A stretch of 8,342 nucleotides of DNA from DATCVA01 sp036567205 (lineage in GTDB: Bacteria; Pseudomonadota; Gammaproteobacteria; Burkholderiales; Burkholderiaceae_B), in NCBI GenBank assembly GCA_036567205.1, contig DATCVA010000051.1, positions 1-8,342 on the forward strand. The letters run 5' to 3'. Each line of letters starts with the position of its first letter. The stretch's first letter is position 1. Position numbers and translations under genes: made by a program. The notes below the pieces were generated by a model. The model saw only the letters and a list, made by a program, of their open reading frames with translations. It had not been told where the DNA came from and did not search any database. This document shows positions 1 through 6,237 of this stretch, in pieces.

Positions 1-305
1 AAACCGCTGTAATCGGCGAGCGCGTCCGTATTTATCAGGCCGTTACGCTCGGAGCCAAGCGATTCCCCACCGACGGAAACGGCAAGCTCAAAAAAGGTTT
101 GCCGCGCCATCCGGTGGTTGAAGACGATGTCGTTATTTATGCCGGCGCGACGATTCTGGGGCGTGTCACGCTGGGTCGCGGTTGCACAATAGGCGGCAAT
201 GTATGGCTGGTTACCGATGTGCCGCCGGGCGGACAGGTCACGCAAGCCGACTCGCAAGACATCGAGTGCCTGGCAGCGGCAGTCGCTCCACCCGGGCATT
301 CTTAG
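1..305 (+). CDS. Serine O-acetyltransferase (CysE/EpsC family), 3' part only
   Basis: This is the C-terminal 100 residues of a serine acetyltransferase, read in the frame that begins at base 3 and ends at TAG 303-305. The enzyme transfers acetyl from acetyl-CoA to L-serine, giving O-acetylserine, the precursor of cysteine. The visible part is left-handed beta-helix with hexapeptide-repeat character. It begins T-A-V-I-G-E-R-V and continues with I-Y-Q-A-V-T-L-G-A, then the lysine-rich loop before R-H-P-V-V-E-D-D-V-V-I-Y-A-G-A, then I-L-G-R-V-T-L-G and I-G-G-N-V-W-L. These are typical of the acetyl-CoA-binding half of the family. The catalytic His region and alpha-helical N-terminal domain lie upstream of the window. 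The TTG at 99 is an internal leucine codon, not a start. The C-terminal tail is short. CysE and EpsC-type enzymes cannot be separated from this fragment, so no symbol is given. Confidence 0.93.
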   Translation, partial: TAVIGERVRIYQAVTLGAKRFPTDGNGKLKKGLPRHPVVEDDVVIYAGATILGRVTLGRGCTIGGNVWLVTDVPPGGQVTQADSQDIECLAAAVAPPGHS

Positions 306-339
306 CTGATAAGAGTCTGCGGCACAATACTTGTCTGTA

Positions 340-855
340 CTAGCGCAAAGCCAGCACCTCATACTTTGCGTCGTGTGCCTCTGGGCGCGATTGCACCAAT
401 GCAATCCTTTTTGCCTGCCAGATAATAGGTGTGAATGGCATGTCGCCAGGTGCATTGGCCTTGCGCGCCAGGGTGATGTGAGGATGGAATTCGAGACGGT
501 CGTAAATGGGGATGTTGCTCCGTTCTAATGCTTGCATCAGTTGGCTGTGTAATTGAAACAGCTCAGGCGGAGGTTGCGTCATTCCAGTCCAGGCAACCTT
601 GTTGTGTTCAAAGTAACCGAAACGATCCAGTACAAAGCTTGTGTTTATTGTTGGCAAGGCCTGCAAAATATCGTGCAGAACGGGGAGCAGCTCAGGAGGG
701 CGCAGACCTAAAAACGCCAGCGTAAGATGGAAGTCGTCAGCGTGTGTTTTACGCCCCTGTATGTGTGCTTGTAGTTGTCTGAGGCTGTTGCGGGTAGCGT
801 CGTCGGGCCAGACCGCATAAAAAAGGCGAGCCTGTTTGTTGGGGAGCGTAGCCAT
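340..855 (-). CDS. thpR: RNA 2',3'-cyclic phosphodiesterase (2'-5' RNA ligase family)
   Basis: This 171-residue protein is of normal length for the 2H phosphoesterase family member ThpR (formerly LigT), which hydrolyses 2',3'-cyclic phosphate ends of RNA to 2'-phosphates and can join tRNA halves through 2'-5' bonds in vitro. Both signature H-x-T-x motifs are visible: H43-L-T-L after a short N-terminal beta region that starts R-L-F-Y-A-V-W-P, and H126-I-T-L-A-R in the second half. The spacing of about 83 residues fits the two-lobed active site. The start ATG at 855 is preceded on the coding strand by AAGGAA about 8 bases upstream. A TATGAT hexamer (plus-strand 897-902) could be a -10 element, but no good -35 is visible. 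A candidate small ORF ends 2 bases upstream. The 3' end converges with the serine acetyltransferase gene, with 34 bases between stops and no clear terminator hairpin. Confidence 0.93.
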   Translation of the reverse strand: MATLPNKQARLFYAVWPDDATRNSLRQLQAHIQGRKTHADDFHLTLAFLGLRPPELLPVLHDILQALPTINTSFVLDRFGYFEHNKVAWTGMTQPPPELFQLHSQLMQALERSNIPIYDRLEFHPHITLARKANAPGDMPFTPIIWQAKRIALVQSRPEAHDAKYEVLALR

Positions 856-857
856 AC

Positions 858-956
858 TCAGTTTTCCTTGCGCCGGCGATTAGCAGCCTGTGCCTTATCA
901 TATCCGGTCAGCGTTCTTGATTGAGGTGTCCGCCATGCACGCAGGTTCAACTTCAT
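858..956 (-). CDS. Candidate small basic protein, 32 aa, directly upstream of thpR
   Basis: An ATG-started reading frame of 32 codons plus TGA occupies much of the 227-base gap between the aldo/keto reductase and thpR. Its stop ends 2 bases before the thpR ATG, a spacing that would allow translational coupling. The predicted peptide starts M-K-L-N-L-R-A-W-R and ends A-N-R-R-R-K-E-N. It is strongly basic, with no hydrophobic segment. I do not recognise it. Against it, no good Shine-Dalgarno sequence precedes the ATG (GGA abuts the start), and it partly overlaps another short ORF on the opposite strand. It may be a chance frame. Conservation of the peptide in related species would decide. Confidence 0.22.
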   Translation of the reverse strand: MKLNLRAWRTPQSRTLTGYDKAQAANRRRKEN

Positions 957-1082
957 TCCGAGGCGAGCTTGCTGGTGGGGCGTTGGGCACAACGCGCTTT
1001 ACAGACAGGGGTGTTTTAAGCTTGCCAGGAATGGGCGAGGGCGCCAAATAAGGCTGCCCAAGGTTCGCAATAATGCAGTCGA

Positions 1083-2030
1083 TCAGGCGCTTGCGCTGGA
1101 TAGTGAATCCAGATCCTGTTTATCGAGTTGCAAAGTGCTGGCTTTAATAAGAGCCTGCAACTGACTGGACGACGTTGCACTGGCAATAGGCGCGCCAACC
1201 CCAGGGCGGCTCATTAGCCATGCTAAAGCAACACTAGCCGGGACGCAGCCATGCTTTTGGGCAACGGCATCCAGCGTGCCCAGTATTTTTAAGCCGCGTT
1301 CGTTAAGGTATGTTTTTACACTGCCTCCACGCGCGCTGGTGCTCAGGTCGGCCTCGGAACGATACTTGCCAGTAAGAAATCCGCTGGCAAGTGAAAAATA
1401 TGTGATGGCCGTGAGGTTCTTCTGGATCGTCAGATTAGCGAGTTCGCCTTCGAACTCACTGCGATCGTACAAGTTATATAAAGGCTGAATCGTGGTGAAG
1501 CTGGCCCAATTATTAGCTGCGCTGATATCGAGCGCTTCGTTGAGGCGAGTGGCGCCGTAGTTCGAGGCGCCGATGCTTAGCACCTTGCCTTCCCTGACAA
1601 GCTGGTCAAAGGCCGACAGCGTTTCTTCAAGCGGTGTTGCTGGGTCGTCTTTATGAGCTTGATATAAATCGATGTAATCGGTTTGCAGCCTTTTTAATGA
1701 TTCGTTGACCGTCTTCAGAATATATGCTTTAGACAGGCCCTTGCGGTCTGGCGTGATCTCCCAGCCGACCTTGGTTGCCAGCACGACCTGGCTGCGTTTT
1801 CCGGATTTTTTAAACCAATTGCCAATAATGGTTTCTGACTCTCCGCCTTTATTGCCAGGCACCCAGCTTGAGTAGGCGTCGGCGGTATCGATAAAATTCA
1901 GTCCGGCTTCATTTAGTTCGTCGAGCATTTGAAAGGACGCACTTTCGTTCAGCGTCCAGCCAAACACGTTACCGCCAAAAGCGATAGGAGCCACATTCAA
2001 GCTTGTTTGGCCAAGTTTTTTAAGCTTCAT
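1083..2030 (-). CDS. Aldo/keto reductase
   Basis: This 315-residue protein is a full-length NADPH-dependent aldo/keto reductase, predicted to be a cytoplasmic TIM barrel that reduces aldehydes or ketones. The family's catalytic tetrad can be placed: D48 and Y53 in F-I-D-T-A-D-A-Y-S, K87 in L-A-T-K-V-G-W, and H126 in L-Y-Q-A-H-K-D-D. The N-terminus L-G-x-x-S-L-N-V-x-x-I-A-F-G-G-N-V-F-G-W, the segment L-S-I-G-A-S-N-Y and the late Y-F-S-L-A-S-G-F-L-T-G-K-Y-R are typical of the oxidoreductase branch that includes plant voltage-gated potassium-channel beta-subunit-like and YajO-like enzymes. The physiological substrate cannot be read from the sequence. ATG 2030 is preceded by GAGGAT on the coding strand. 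The gene lies 67 bases downstream of the GNAT gene on the same strand, so the two may share a transcript. Confidence 0.93.
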   Translation of the reverse strand: MKLKKLGQTSLNVAPIAFGGNVFGWTLNESASFQMLDELNEAGLNFIDTADAYSSWVPGNKGGESETIIGNWFKKSGKRSQVVLATKVGWEITPDRKGLSKAYILKTVNESLKRLQTDYIDLYQAHKDDPATPLEETLSAFDQLVREGKVLSIGASNYGATRLNEALDISAANNWASFTTIQPLYNLYDRSEFEGELANLTIQKNLTAITYFSLASGFLTGKYRSEADLSTSARGGSVKTYLNERGLKILGTLDAVAQKHGCVPASVALAWLMSRPGVGAPIASATSSSQLQALIKASTLQLDKQDLDSLSSASA

Positions 2031-2097
2031 CAGTCATCCTCGTATTTGCAATAAGCAATCGTCAGTACCGTCTTGTGCCCGGTAAAAACGATCACAG

Positions 2098-2682
2098 TTA
2101 ATATAGTTTGTGCTTTAAATTCGCTTTAACGGCAGACCACTCGTCAGCAACAATACTATAGACACAGGTATCACGAACGGTACCATTGGATAGAAGCTGA
2201 TGTTGTCGCAATATGCCATCCAGCTTCGCGCCCAGGCGCTCGATGCCCGCGCGGCTCTGACGATTCAGAAAATGCGTGCGAAACTCTACCGCAATGCAAT
2301 TCAGTGTTTCAAAGGCATGAGTGAGCAGCATCAATTTGCACTCAGTATTTAACGCTGTGCGCTGTACGCGTTTTTGATACCAGGTTGAGCCAATTTCCAG
2401 GCGCCGGTTAATGGCGTCTATGTTCATGTAGGTGGTCATACCCACGACCTGGCCCGTGGAGTTTTCAAGGACAGCAAACGGAAGCATCGAGCCCTGACTT
2501 TGCAATTGCAAACGTCTTGCGATCTCAGTGGGAACCTGCCCGGGGGTCGGGACAGATGTGTACCAAAGTTTCCATAGCTCACCATCTTTTACCGCTTCAA
2601 TTAGGTCATTGCAATGTTCGACGGACAATGGCAGCAGCGACCCATGCTTACCTGATAACGTTACCGGATTTACAAAGTCCAT
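2098..2682 (-). CDS. GNAT family N-acetyltransferase
   Basis: This 194-residue protein belongs to the RimJ/RimL-like branch of the GNAT superfamily (Acetyltransf_3 type), which moves acetyl from acetyl-CoA to an amine. Visible marks are the central strand R-R-L-E-I-G-S-T-W-Y (93-102), followed by a degenerate acetyl-CoA pyrophosphate loop at V-Q-R-T-A-L-N (106-112). After that comes the helix C-K-L-M-L-L-T-H-A-F-E, then N-R-Q-S-R-A-G-I-E-R-L-G-A (140-152), and finally R-D-T-C-V-Y-S-I-V-A-D-E-W (170-182). The glycines usual in the loop are absent, but the N-x-x-S-R-x-x-I-E-R-L-G-A and Y-S-I-x-x-x-E-W signatures are intact. The substrate is unknown. The start ATG at 2682 has AAAGAGA upstream. 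The gene is divergent from the hydrolase gene, with only 47 bases between the two starts. Confidence 0.9.
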   Translation of the reverse strand: MDFVNPVTLSGKHGSLLPLSVEHCNDLIEAVKDGELWKLWYTSVPTPGQVPTEIARRLQLQSQGSMLPFAVLENSTGQVVGMTTYMNIDAINRRLEIGSTWYQKRVQRTALNTECKLMLLTHAFETLNCIAVEFRTHFLNRQSRAGIERLGAKLDGILRQHQLLSNGTVRDTCVYSIVADEWSAVKANLKHKLY

Positions 2683-2729
2683 TCACAGTCTCTTTGAAAT
2701 TTAATAGTTTCCATCCTGCACAGGAACCA

Positions 2730-3662
2730 ATGCAGGTGTACGCTATCTTATTCTTTGTACCGTTTTTTTGGCTACCCCTTTCAATGCTGGCCCGCTTGCG
2801 TTCTTCTCGACTTGGTTTTACGGCTCTTCTGTTGTTTATGGCGGCAGGAGGTTGCTATATGGCCGTTGACCGCTGGCAACGCGAAACCATTTTCTCGGTT
2901 GAATTGGGTGAAAGCCGCTGGTGGCGGGAACCTCCGGCGGGTATTGAAATTTATGATGTTTCACTGAGTAACGGCGAGCACGTCCGAACCTGGTATTTGC
3001 GGCATTCGGACGAGGCGGCACCCACCGTGCTTTATTTGCACGGCTCGCGGTGGAACTTGAATGGAAGTGTGTTTCGAATAGAGCGTTGGGCCGATATGGG
3101 GTATTCTGTATTGGCGATTGATTACCGCGGTTTCGGCGAGTCCAGCCCACGGCTGCCTTCACAAGACAGTGTGGTAGACGACGCGGCAGCGGCTCTTCAA
3201 GAGTTGGCTCGCCGACAACCCGATCCGGCGCGTCGCTTTATATATGGCCACAGCCTGGGCGGAGCGGTTGCCGCGGTGCTGGCAGCCAAGCCTGGCCAGC
3301 CCGATTTTGCCGGCCTTATACTTGAATCGACATTTACCAATATCCGGGACATGATTCATACTACCCGGTGGGCCGATATACCTGGGCTGGCCATTTTGGT
3401 AACGCAGCCGTTCGACACGGAGGCGGCCTTGAAAGACTTGCGGCAACCGGTTCTAATTTTGCATGGTACAAATGACCAAGTTGTACCGCACGCCATGAGC
3501 GATACACTGCTTAAGGCCGCCAGTCATCCGAACGTACCGCTGCGTCGGTTGGTTAAGTTTGAAGGGGCATCGCATTCGGGCGTTAGCCGCAATGGGCAGC
3601 TGTACAGCACCACGGTACGCGACTTTATGCGGGATGTGGGTGCCAGAAGCGCTGCGTTTTAG
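2730..3662 (+). CDS. Alpha/beta hydrolase with hydrophobic N-terminus, probably exported or membrane-anchored
   Basis: This 310-residue serine hydrolase of the alpha/beta fold resembles the Bem46/ABHD13-type group. Visible elements are the oxyanion-region L-Y-L-H-G-S (101-106) and D-Y-R-G-F-G-E-S (131-138). The nucleophile elbow is G-H-S-L-G with S175, the acid is probably D249 in H-G-T-N-D-Q-V-V-P, and the base is H282 in A-S-H-S-G. The substrate is unknown. The frame is open back to 2517, but that part is antisense to the GNAT gene. I chose ATG 2730 because AGGA lies 4 bases before it. This start gives two hydrophobic stretches, residues 3-20 and 28-45. A later ATG at 2784 would give a shorter lipoprotein-like signal, R-L-R-S-S-R then a hydrophobic core ending A-A-G-G-C (Cys 42 in this numbering), but has no evident Shine-Dalgarno sequence. 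Either way the catalytic domain would probably sit outside the cytoplasm. Confidence 0.88.
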   Translation: MQVYAILFFVPFFWLPLSMLARLRSSRLGFTALLLFMAAGGCYMAVDRWQRETIFSVELGESRWWREPPAGIEIYDVSLSNGEHVRTWYLRHSDEAAPTVLYLHGSRWNLNGSVFRIERWADMGYSVLAIDYRGFGESSPRLPSQDSVVDDAAAALQELARRQPDPARRFIYGHSLGGAVAAVLAAKPGQPDFAGLILESTFTNIRDMIHTTRWADIPGLAILVTQPFDTEAALKDLRQPVLILHGTNDQVVPHAMSDTLLKAASHPNVPLRRLVKFEGASHSGVSRNGQLYSTTVRDFMRDVGARSAAF

Positions 3663-3663
3663 C

Positions 3664-3684
3664 TCAAGCCATGCGCAGGCTTGA
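3664..3684 (+). terminator. Possible weak hairpin terminator after the hydrolase gene
   Basis: Immediately after the hydrolase TAG (3660-3662) lies a perfect 7-bp inverted repeat, TCAAGCC (3664-3670) and GGCTTGA (3678-3684), around a 7-base loop. It is followed only by TTTATG, not a proper U-run, so termination would be inefficient at best. Its position right after the stop codon is the main argument for it. Confidence 0.28.
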
Positions 3685-3819
3685 TTTATGCGCTGTTATC
3701 AATCGACAATATCCATAATCCTATGCCCGTATGTTGAAAGGCGGAATAAAATATTGTTTTGTCGTCGACATGTTCAGGTTCAAACGCAAAGATAATGCAG
3801 CCTGACAGGTTTGTCGACC

Positions 3820-3825
3820 AGGAGG
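3820..3825 (+). promoter_or_regulatory. Strong ribosome binding site that fixes the hemerythrin start
   Basis: AGGAGG lies 5 bases before ATG 3831. The same frame is open upstream through an ATG at 3795 to a TTG at 3759, but neither has a comparable ribosome binding site, so 3831 is taken as the start. Confidence 0.85.
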
Positions 3826-3830
3826 CCAGT

Positions 3831-4379
3831 ATGAGCACTTCGTTTCCGGGGTTTTTTGGTCCTACGGTAGGTACTGAGGTGCCCCTCGAGATGCTGGCTG
3901 CCTGTCACATTCGCATCGAGCGCCAGTGTTCCACCTTAAGGCGCCTGGCGGTTCACCTGGCCAAGCACGGCGCCAACGATGAGGCCCGCCGTGCCGCAGT
4001 CAATATCATGCGTTATTTCGATACTTCGGCATTGCAGCATCATCAGGACGAAGAAGATAATCTTTTTCCCGCCCTGCTCGAATCCATGGCGGGTTCCGAT
4101 CCGGTTTGTCTTCGAGAAATGACTCAAGGGTTAACCGAAGATCATCGCAAACTGGAGTCAATGTGGCACCATTTGCGCCAAGCGCTCGGCAAGGTCGTTG
4201 CCGGTGAGCCGGCCTTATTGCCCACGGACGAAATTGAGGCATTTGTGGGCTTGTATGAACGGCACACAAAGCTTGAGGAAGACGAGCTGTTTCCTATGGC
4301 TGCACGCTTGCTTAGTGATGCCGAACTTGATCGCATCGGCCATGCTATGCGTGTGCGGCGCGGCATCCAGAATGTATAG
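3831..4379 (+). CDS. Hemerythrin-like (HHE) domain protein
   Basis: This 182-residue, all-helical protein is of the hemerythrin/HHE cation-binding family, which holds a non-haem di-iron centre. Members bind oxygen or nitric oxide, or repair iron-sulfur clusters. Likely iron ligands are H26 in A-C-H-I-R-I-E, H70/H71 with E74/E75 in Q-H-H-Q-D-E-E-D-N-L-F-P, H105 in T-E-D-H-R-K-L-E, and H145 with E149 in Y-E-R-H-T-K-L-E-E-D-E-L-F-P. Their order matches a four-helix bundle in which the H-x-x-x-E pattern appears twice. It lacks the N-terminal cysteine-containing domain of YtfE/RIC proteins and is a stand-alone domain, so its role cannot be specified. The gene stands alone, 168 bases after the hydrolase. 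A TAAAAT at 3747-3752 could serve as a -10 element, with no good -35. Inverted repeats in the leader are described among the findings. Confidence 0.9.
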   Translation: MSTSFPGFFGPTVGTEVPLEMLAACHIRIERQCSTLRRLAVHLAKHGANDEARRAAVNIMRYFDTSALQHHQDEEDNLFPALLESMAGSDPVCLREMTQGLTEDHRKLESMWHHLRQALGKVVAGEPALLPTDEIEAFVGLYERHTKLEEDELFPMAARLLSDAELDRIGHAMRVRRGIQNV

Positions 4380-4460
4380 CGGCTATTCCAGGCTTCGCTT
4401 GCCGCATAACGGTACTGTCTGCGTCTCACCGTCACGCTCACCATTGATTTGGAAATGGAG

Positions 4461-5528
4461 TTATTCGAATAGATCGGGTGTCGCCGTAGATGTTTTGGGC
4501 GGTGTCAGCCCAAGGTGGCGCCATGTGGTTTGCGTGGCTATTCTTCCGCGTGGCGTGCGCTGCAAATAGCCGTGCTGAATCAAGTAGGGTTCGATTACGT
4601 CTTCTATGGTATCGCGCTCTTCGCCGATGGCGGCAGCCAGGCTGTCTACGCCTACAGGCCCGCCGTCGAATTTATGAATAATGGCTTCCAGTAGCTTACG
4701 ATCCATCAGGTCCAGGCCTTGCGGGTCGACTTCCAGCATGGAAAGGGCTGCGTTGGCCACTTCAACATCGATATGGCCGTTGGCTTTGACCTCGGCGTAG
4801 TCGCGTACGCGTCGCAGTAGCCGATTGGCTATACGCGGAGTACCGCGGGCGCGTTTAGCGATTTCGACGGCTCCTTCGTGGGTGGCATTCGCGTTAAGCA
4901 AATGGGCGCTGCGTGAAACAATATGAGTCAAGTCATCGGCATTGTAGAACTCCAGCCGCGAAACAATCCCGAACCGGTCACGCAAGGGATTCGTTAACAT
5001 GCCCGCGCGTGTGGTGGCTCCCACCAGGGTAAAGGGTTGCAGATCGATTTTTACGCTGCGCGCCGCAGGGCCTTCACCAATAAGAATGTCAATCTGAAAG
5101 TCTTCCAGCGCGGGGTATAGAATTTCCTCAACCACCGGCGACAAACGATGAATTTCATCAATAAATAGAACGTCGTTTTTTTCCAGGTTGGTAAGCAGGG
5201 CGGCCAGATCGCCGGGACGTTCGAGCACCGGTCCGGAAGTTTGGCGCAGATGCACGCCCATTTCGTGCGCCACAATGTGAGCCAAAGTGGTTTTGCCCAG
5301 GCCCGGAGGGCCAAATAACAGGACGTGATCCAGGGCCTCGCCGCGTTTTCGGGCTGCTGCGATAAAAATTTCGAGCTGTTCGCGCACACGGGCCTGGCCC
5401 ACATATTCGCTTAGCATGCGCGGACGCAGCGCGCGCTCTACCGACTCTTCATTGGGAGATGAACTTTGCGGTGCAACAATCCGTTCAATAAGGGGGGCGC
5501 TGGATAGCGAATCAGAATGTATGGCCAT
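4461..5528 (-). CDS. ruvB: Holliday junction branch migration helicase RuvB
   Basis: RuvB is the hexameric AAA+ motor that, loaded by RuvA, pumps DNA arms through a Holliday junction during recombinational repair. The 355-residue protein is complete. It shows Walker A G-P-P-G-L-G-K-T-T (73-81), Walker B F-I-D-E-I-H (122-127) and sensor 1 G-A-T-T-R (170-174). The arginine-finger region is L-R-D-R-F-G (182-187) and sensor 2 is G-T-P-R-I-A-N-R-L (229-237). The C-terminal winged helix carries G-G-P-V-G-V-D-S-L-A and the Y-L-Q-R-T-P-R-G-R signature. The frame is open to 5567, but I chose ATG 5528 because M-A-I-H-S-D-S-L-S-S matches the N-terminus I know from Bordetella-type RuvB. The Shine-Dalgarno sequence is poor (CTGAG only), which fits translation tuned below that of ruvA. 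It is the last gene of the purH-ruvCAB series and converges with the hemerythrin gene. Confidence 0.97.
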   Translation of the reverse strand: MAIHSDSLSSAPLIERIVAPQSSSPNEESVERALRPRMLSEYVGQARVREQLEIFIAAARKRGEALDHVLLFGPPGLGKTTLAHIVAHEMGVHLRQTSGPVLERPGDLAALLTNLEKNDVLFIDEIHRLSPVVEEILYPALEDFQIDILIGEGPAARSVKIDLQPFTLVGATTRAGMLTNPLRDRFGIVSRLEFYNADDLTHIVSRSAHLLNANATHEGAVEIAKRARGTPRIANRLLRRVRDYAEVKANGHIDVEVANAALSMLEVDPQGLDLMDRKLLEAIIHKFDGGPVGVDSLAAAIGEERDTIEDVIEPYLIQHGYLQRTPRGRIATQTTWRHLGLTPPKTSTATPDLFE

Positions 5529-5585
5529 GGTGCTCAGATTACGACGAAATTTAAAGCAATCGTACACTACTCATACGAACCGCAG

Positions 5586-5636
5586 TGCCCCGTCTGCTTA
5601 GTTTGCCTGGTCGAGTTCGGTTAACCAGACAGGGCA
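5586..5636 (-). promoter_or_regulatory. Hairpin in the ruvA-ruvB gap
   Basis: The 116-base gap between ruvA and ruvB carries the arms 5586-5596 and 5626-5636. On the DNA they match at 10 of 11 positions. In the transcript read from the minus strand the odd position is a G-U pair, so the arms form 11 unbroken base pairs, with three more after one G-G mismatch. The 3' arm is not followed by a U-run, so this is not a typical intrinsic terminator. It lies about 58 bases upstream of the ruvB ATG. It could act in mRNA processing, stability, or control of ruvB translation. The structure is seen; the function is inferred. Confidence 0.5.
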
Positions 5637-5651
5637 GTAGGCTGTTAACCG
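5618..5651 (-). repeat. Second inverted repeat spanning the ruvA stop codon
   Basis: The 8-base arms CGGTTAAC (5618-5625) and GTTAACCG (5644-5651) are perfectly complementary around an 18-base loop. The right arm contains the ruvA stop codon (5645-5647). The loop encloses one arm of the larger hairpin, so the two folds should exclude each other unless they form a pseudoknot. Confidence 0.5.
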
Positions 5652-6220
5652 CGAGCCAAGGACTTCAGTGCCAGACGTATGCCGTCAGCAACATCGACGC
5701 CTTCGGGCAGGACCTTGAGCGCTGCCTGCGATTCGCTGCTGGAATAGCCGAGGGAAAGCAGGGCGTTCAGGATGTCGTCGCGGCCCGATGGAAGGCTTCC
5801 AACACTATGGCCCATATCGGCTCCAAGCTTGCCGCGTAACTCAAGCAGCAGGCGCTCGGCTGTTTTTTTACCGATGCCGGGAACACGCATAAGCCGTCCG
5901 GTTTCTTGTTGCGTGATGGCGCTGGCCAGTTCGTCGGCCGTCATGCCTGAAAGCACAGCCAGCGCGGTACGTGCGCCAATACCGGTTACCTTGATCAGGG
6001 CGCGAAAGGTCGAACGTTCTTGCGCGGTGGAAAAGCCGTATAGGGTGTGTGCGTCTTCGCGCACGGCCATGTGTGTGAACACACTGGCCTTAGCCCCGGT
6101 TTCGGGAAGGTTGTACAGCGTGCTCATGGGGACATCGATTTCATAGCCCACGCCGCCCACATCAATGCAAATGGTGGGGGGCGTTTTTTCCAGCAAAATA
6201 CCAGTGATTCGTCCGATCAT
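5645..6220 (-). CDS. ruvA: Holliday junction DNA-binding protein RuvA
   Basis: RuvA binds four-way DNA junctions as a tetramer or octamer, holds them square-planar and loads RuvB. At 191 residues it is of usual length and complete. Domain I (about 1-64) is the OB fold starting M-I-G-R-I-T-G-I-L-L-E-K. Domain II carries two helix-hairpin-helix motifs, K-V-T-G-I-G-A-R-T-A (77-86) and R-V-P-G-I-G-K-K-T-A (112-121). Domain III (about 146-191), after a flexible glycine/serine-rich linker, holds L-L-S-L-G-Y and is the part that contacts RuvB. ATG 6220 is preceded on the coding strand by GAAGGAAA at good distance, the best ribosome binding site in this operon. It starts 17 bases after the ruvC stop. 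Confidence 0.97.
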   Translation of the reverse strand: MIGRITGILLEKTPPTICIDVGGVGYEIDVPMSTLYNLPETGAKASVFTHMAVREDAHTLYGFSTAQERSTFRALIKVTGIGARTALAVLSGMTADELASAITQQETGRLMRVPGIGKKTAERLLLELRGKLGADMGHSVGSLPSGRDDILNALLSLGYSSSESQAALKVLPEGVDVADGIRLALKSLARG

Positions 6221-6237
6221 CGGATTTCCTTCAAAAA

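Noticed and set aside
1096..1112. CTGGAT/ATCCAG inverted repeat near the reductase 3' end, considered as a terminator.
   Set aside because: It lies within the last codons of the gene and is not followed by a U-run on the coding strand.
2517..2729. Upstream extension of the hydrolase frame to 2517.
   Set aside because: It is antisense to the GNAT coding region, adds residues unlike any hydrolase N-terminus, and ATG 2730 has a better ribosome binding site.
3599..3608. The perfect 10-base palindrome GCTGTACAGC.
   Set aside because: It is inside the hydrolase coding sequence, in ordinary codons, with nothing else to suggest a regulatory site.
3681..3702. TTGAT and ATCAA half-sites suggesting an FNR box upstream of the hemerythrin gene.
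   Set aside because: The half-sites are 12 bases apart; an FNR site needs 4.
4441..4458. Small hairpin (CCATT with AATGG) in the gap between the hemerythrin gene and ruvB, considered as a shared terminator.
   Set aside because: The stem is only 5 bp and AT-rich and has no T-run on either strand. I see no convincing terminator in the 81-base gap.
4642..4657. A CTGT-N8-ACAG match, the core pattern of a LexA box, inside ruvB.
   Set aside because: It falls in the codons for the conserved G-G-P-V-G-V-D-S-L segment near the 3' end of ruvB, its centre is not AT-rich, and it is far from any start. About 0.1 such matches are expected by chance in a window this size.
5529..5567. Thirteen extra N-terminal codons for RuvB from an ATG at 5567.
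   Set aside because: The family N-terminus M-A-I-x-S-D-S-L begins at 5528, and the extension shows no family similarity that I recognise.
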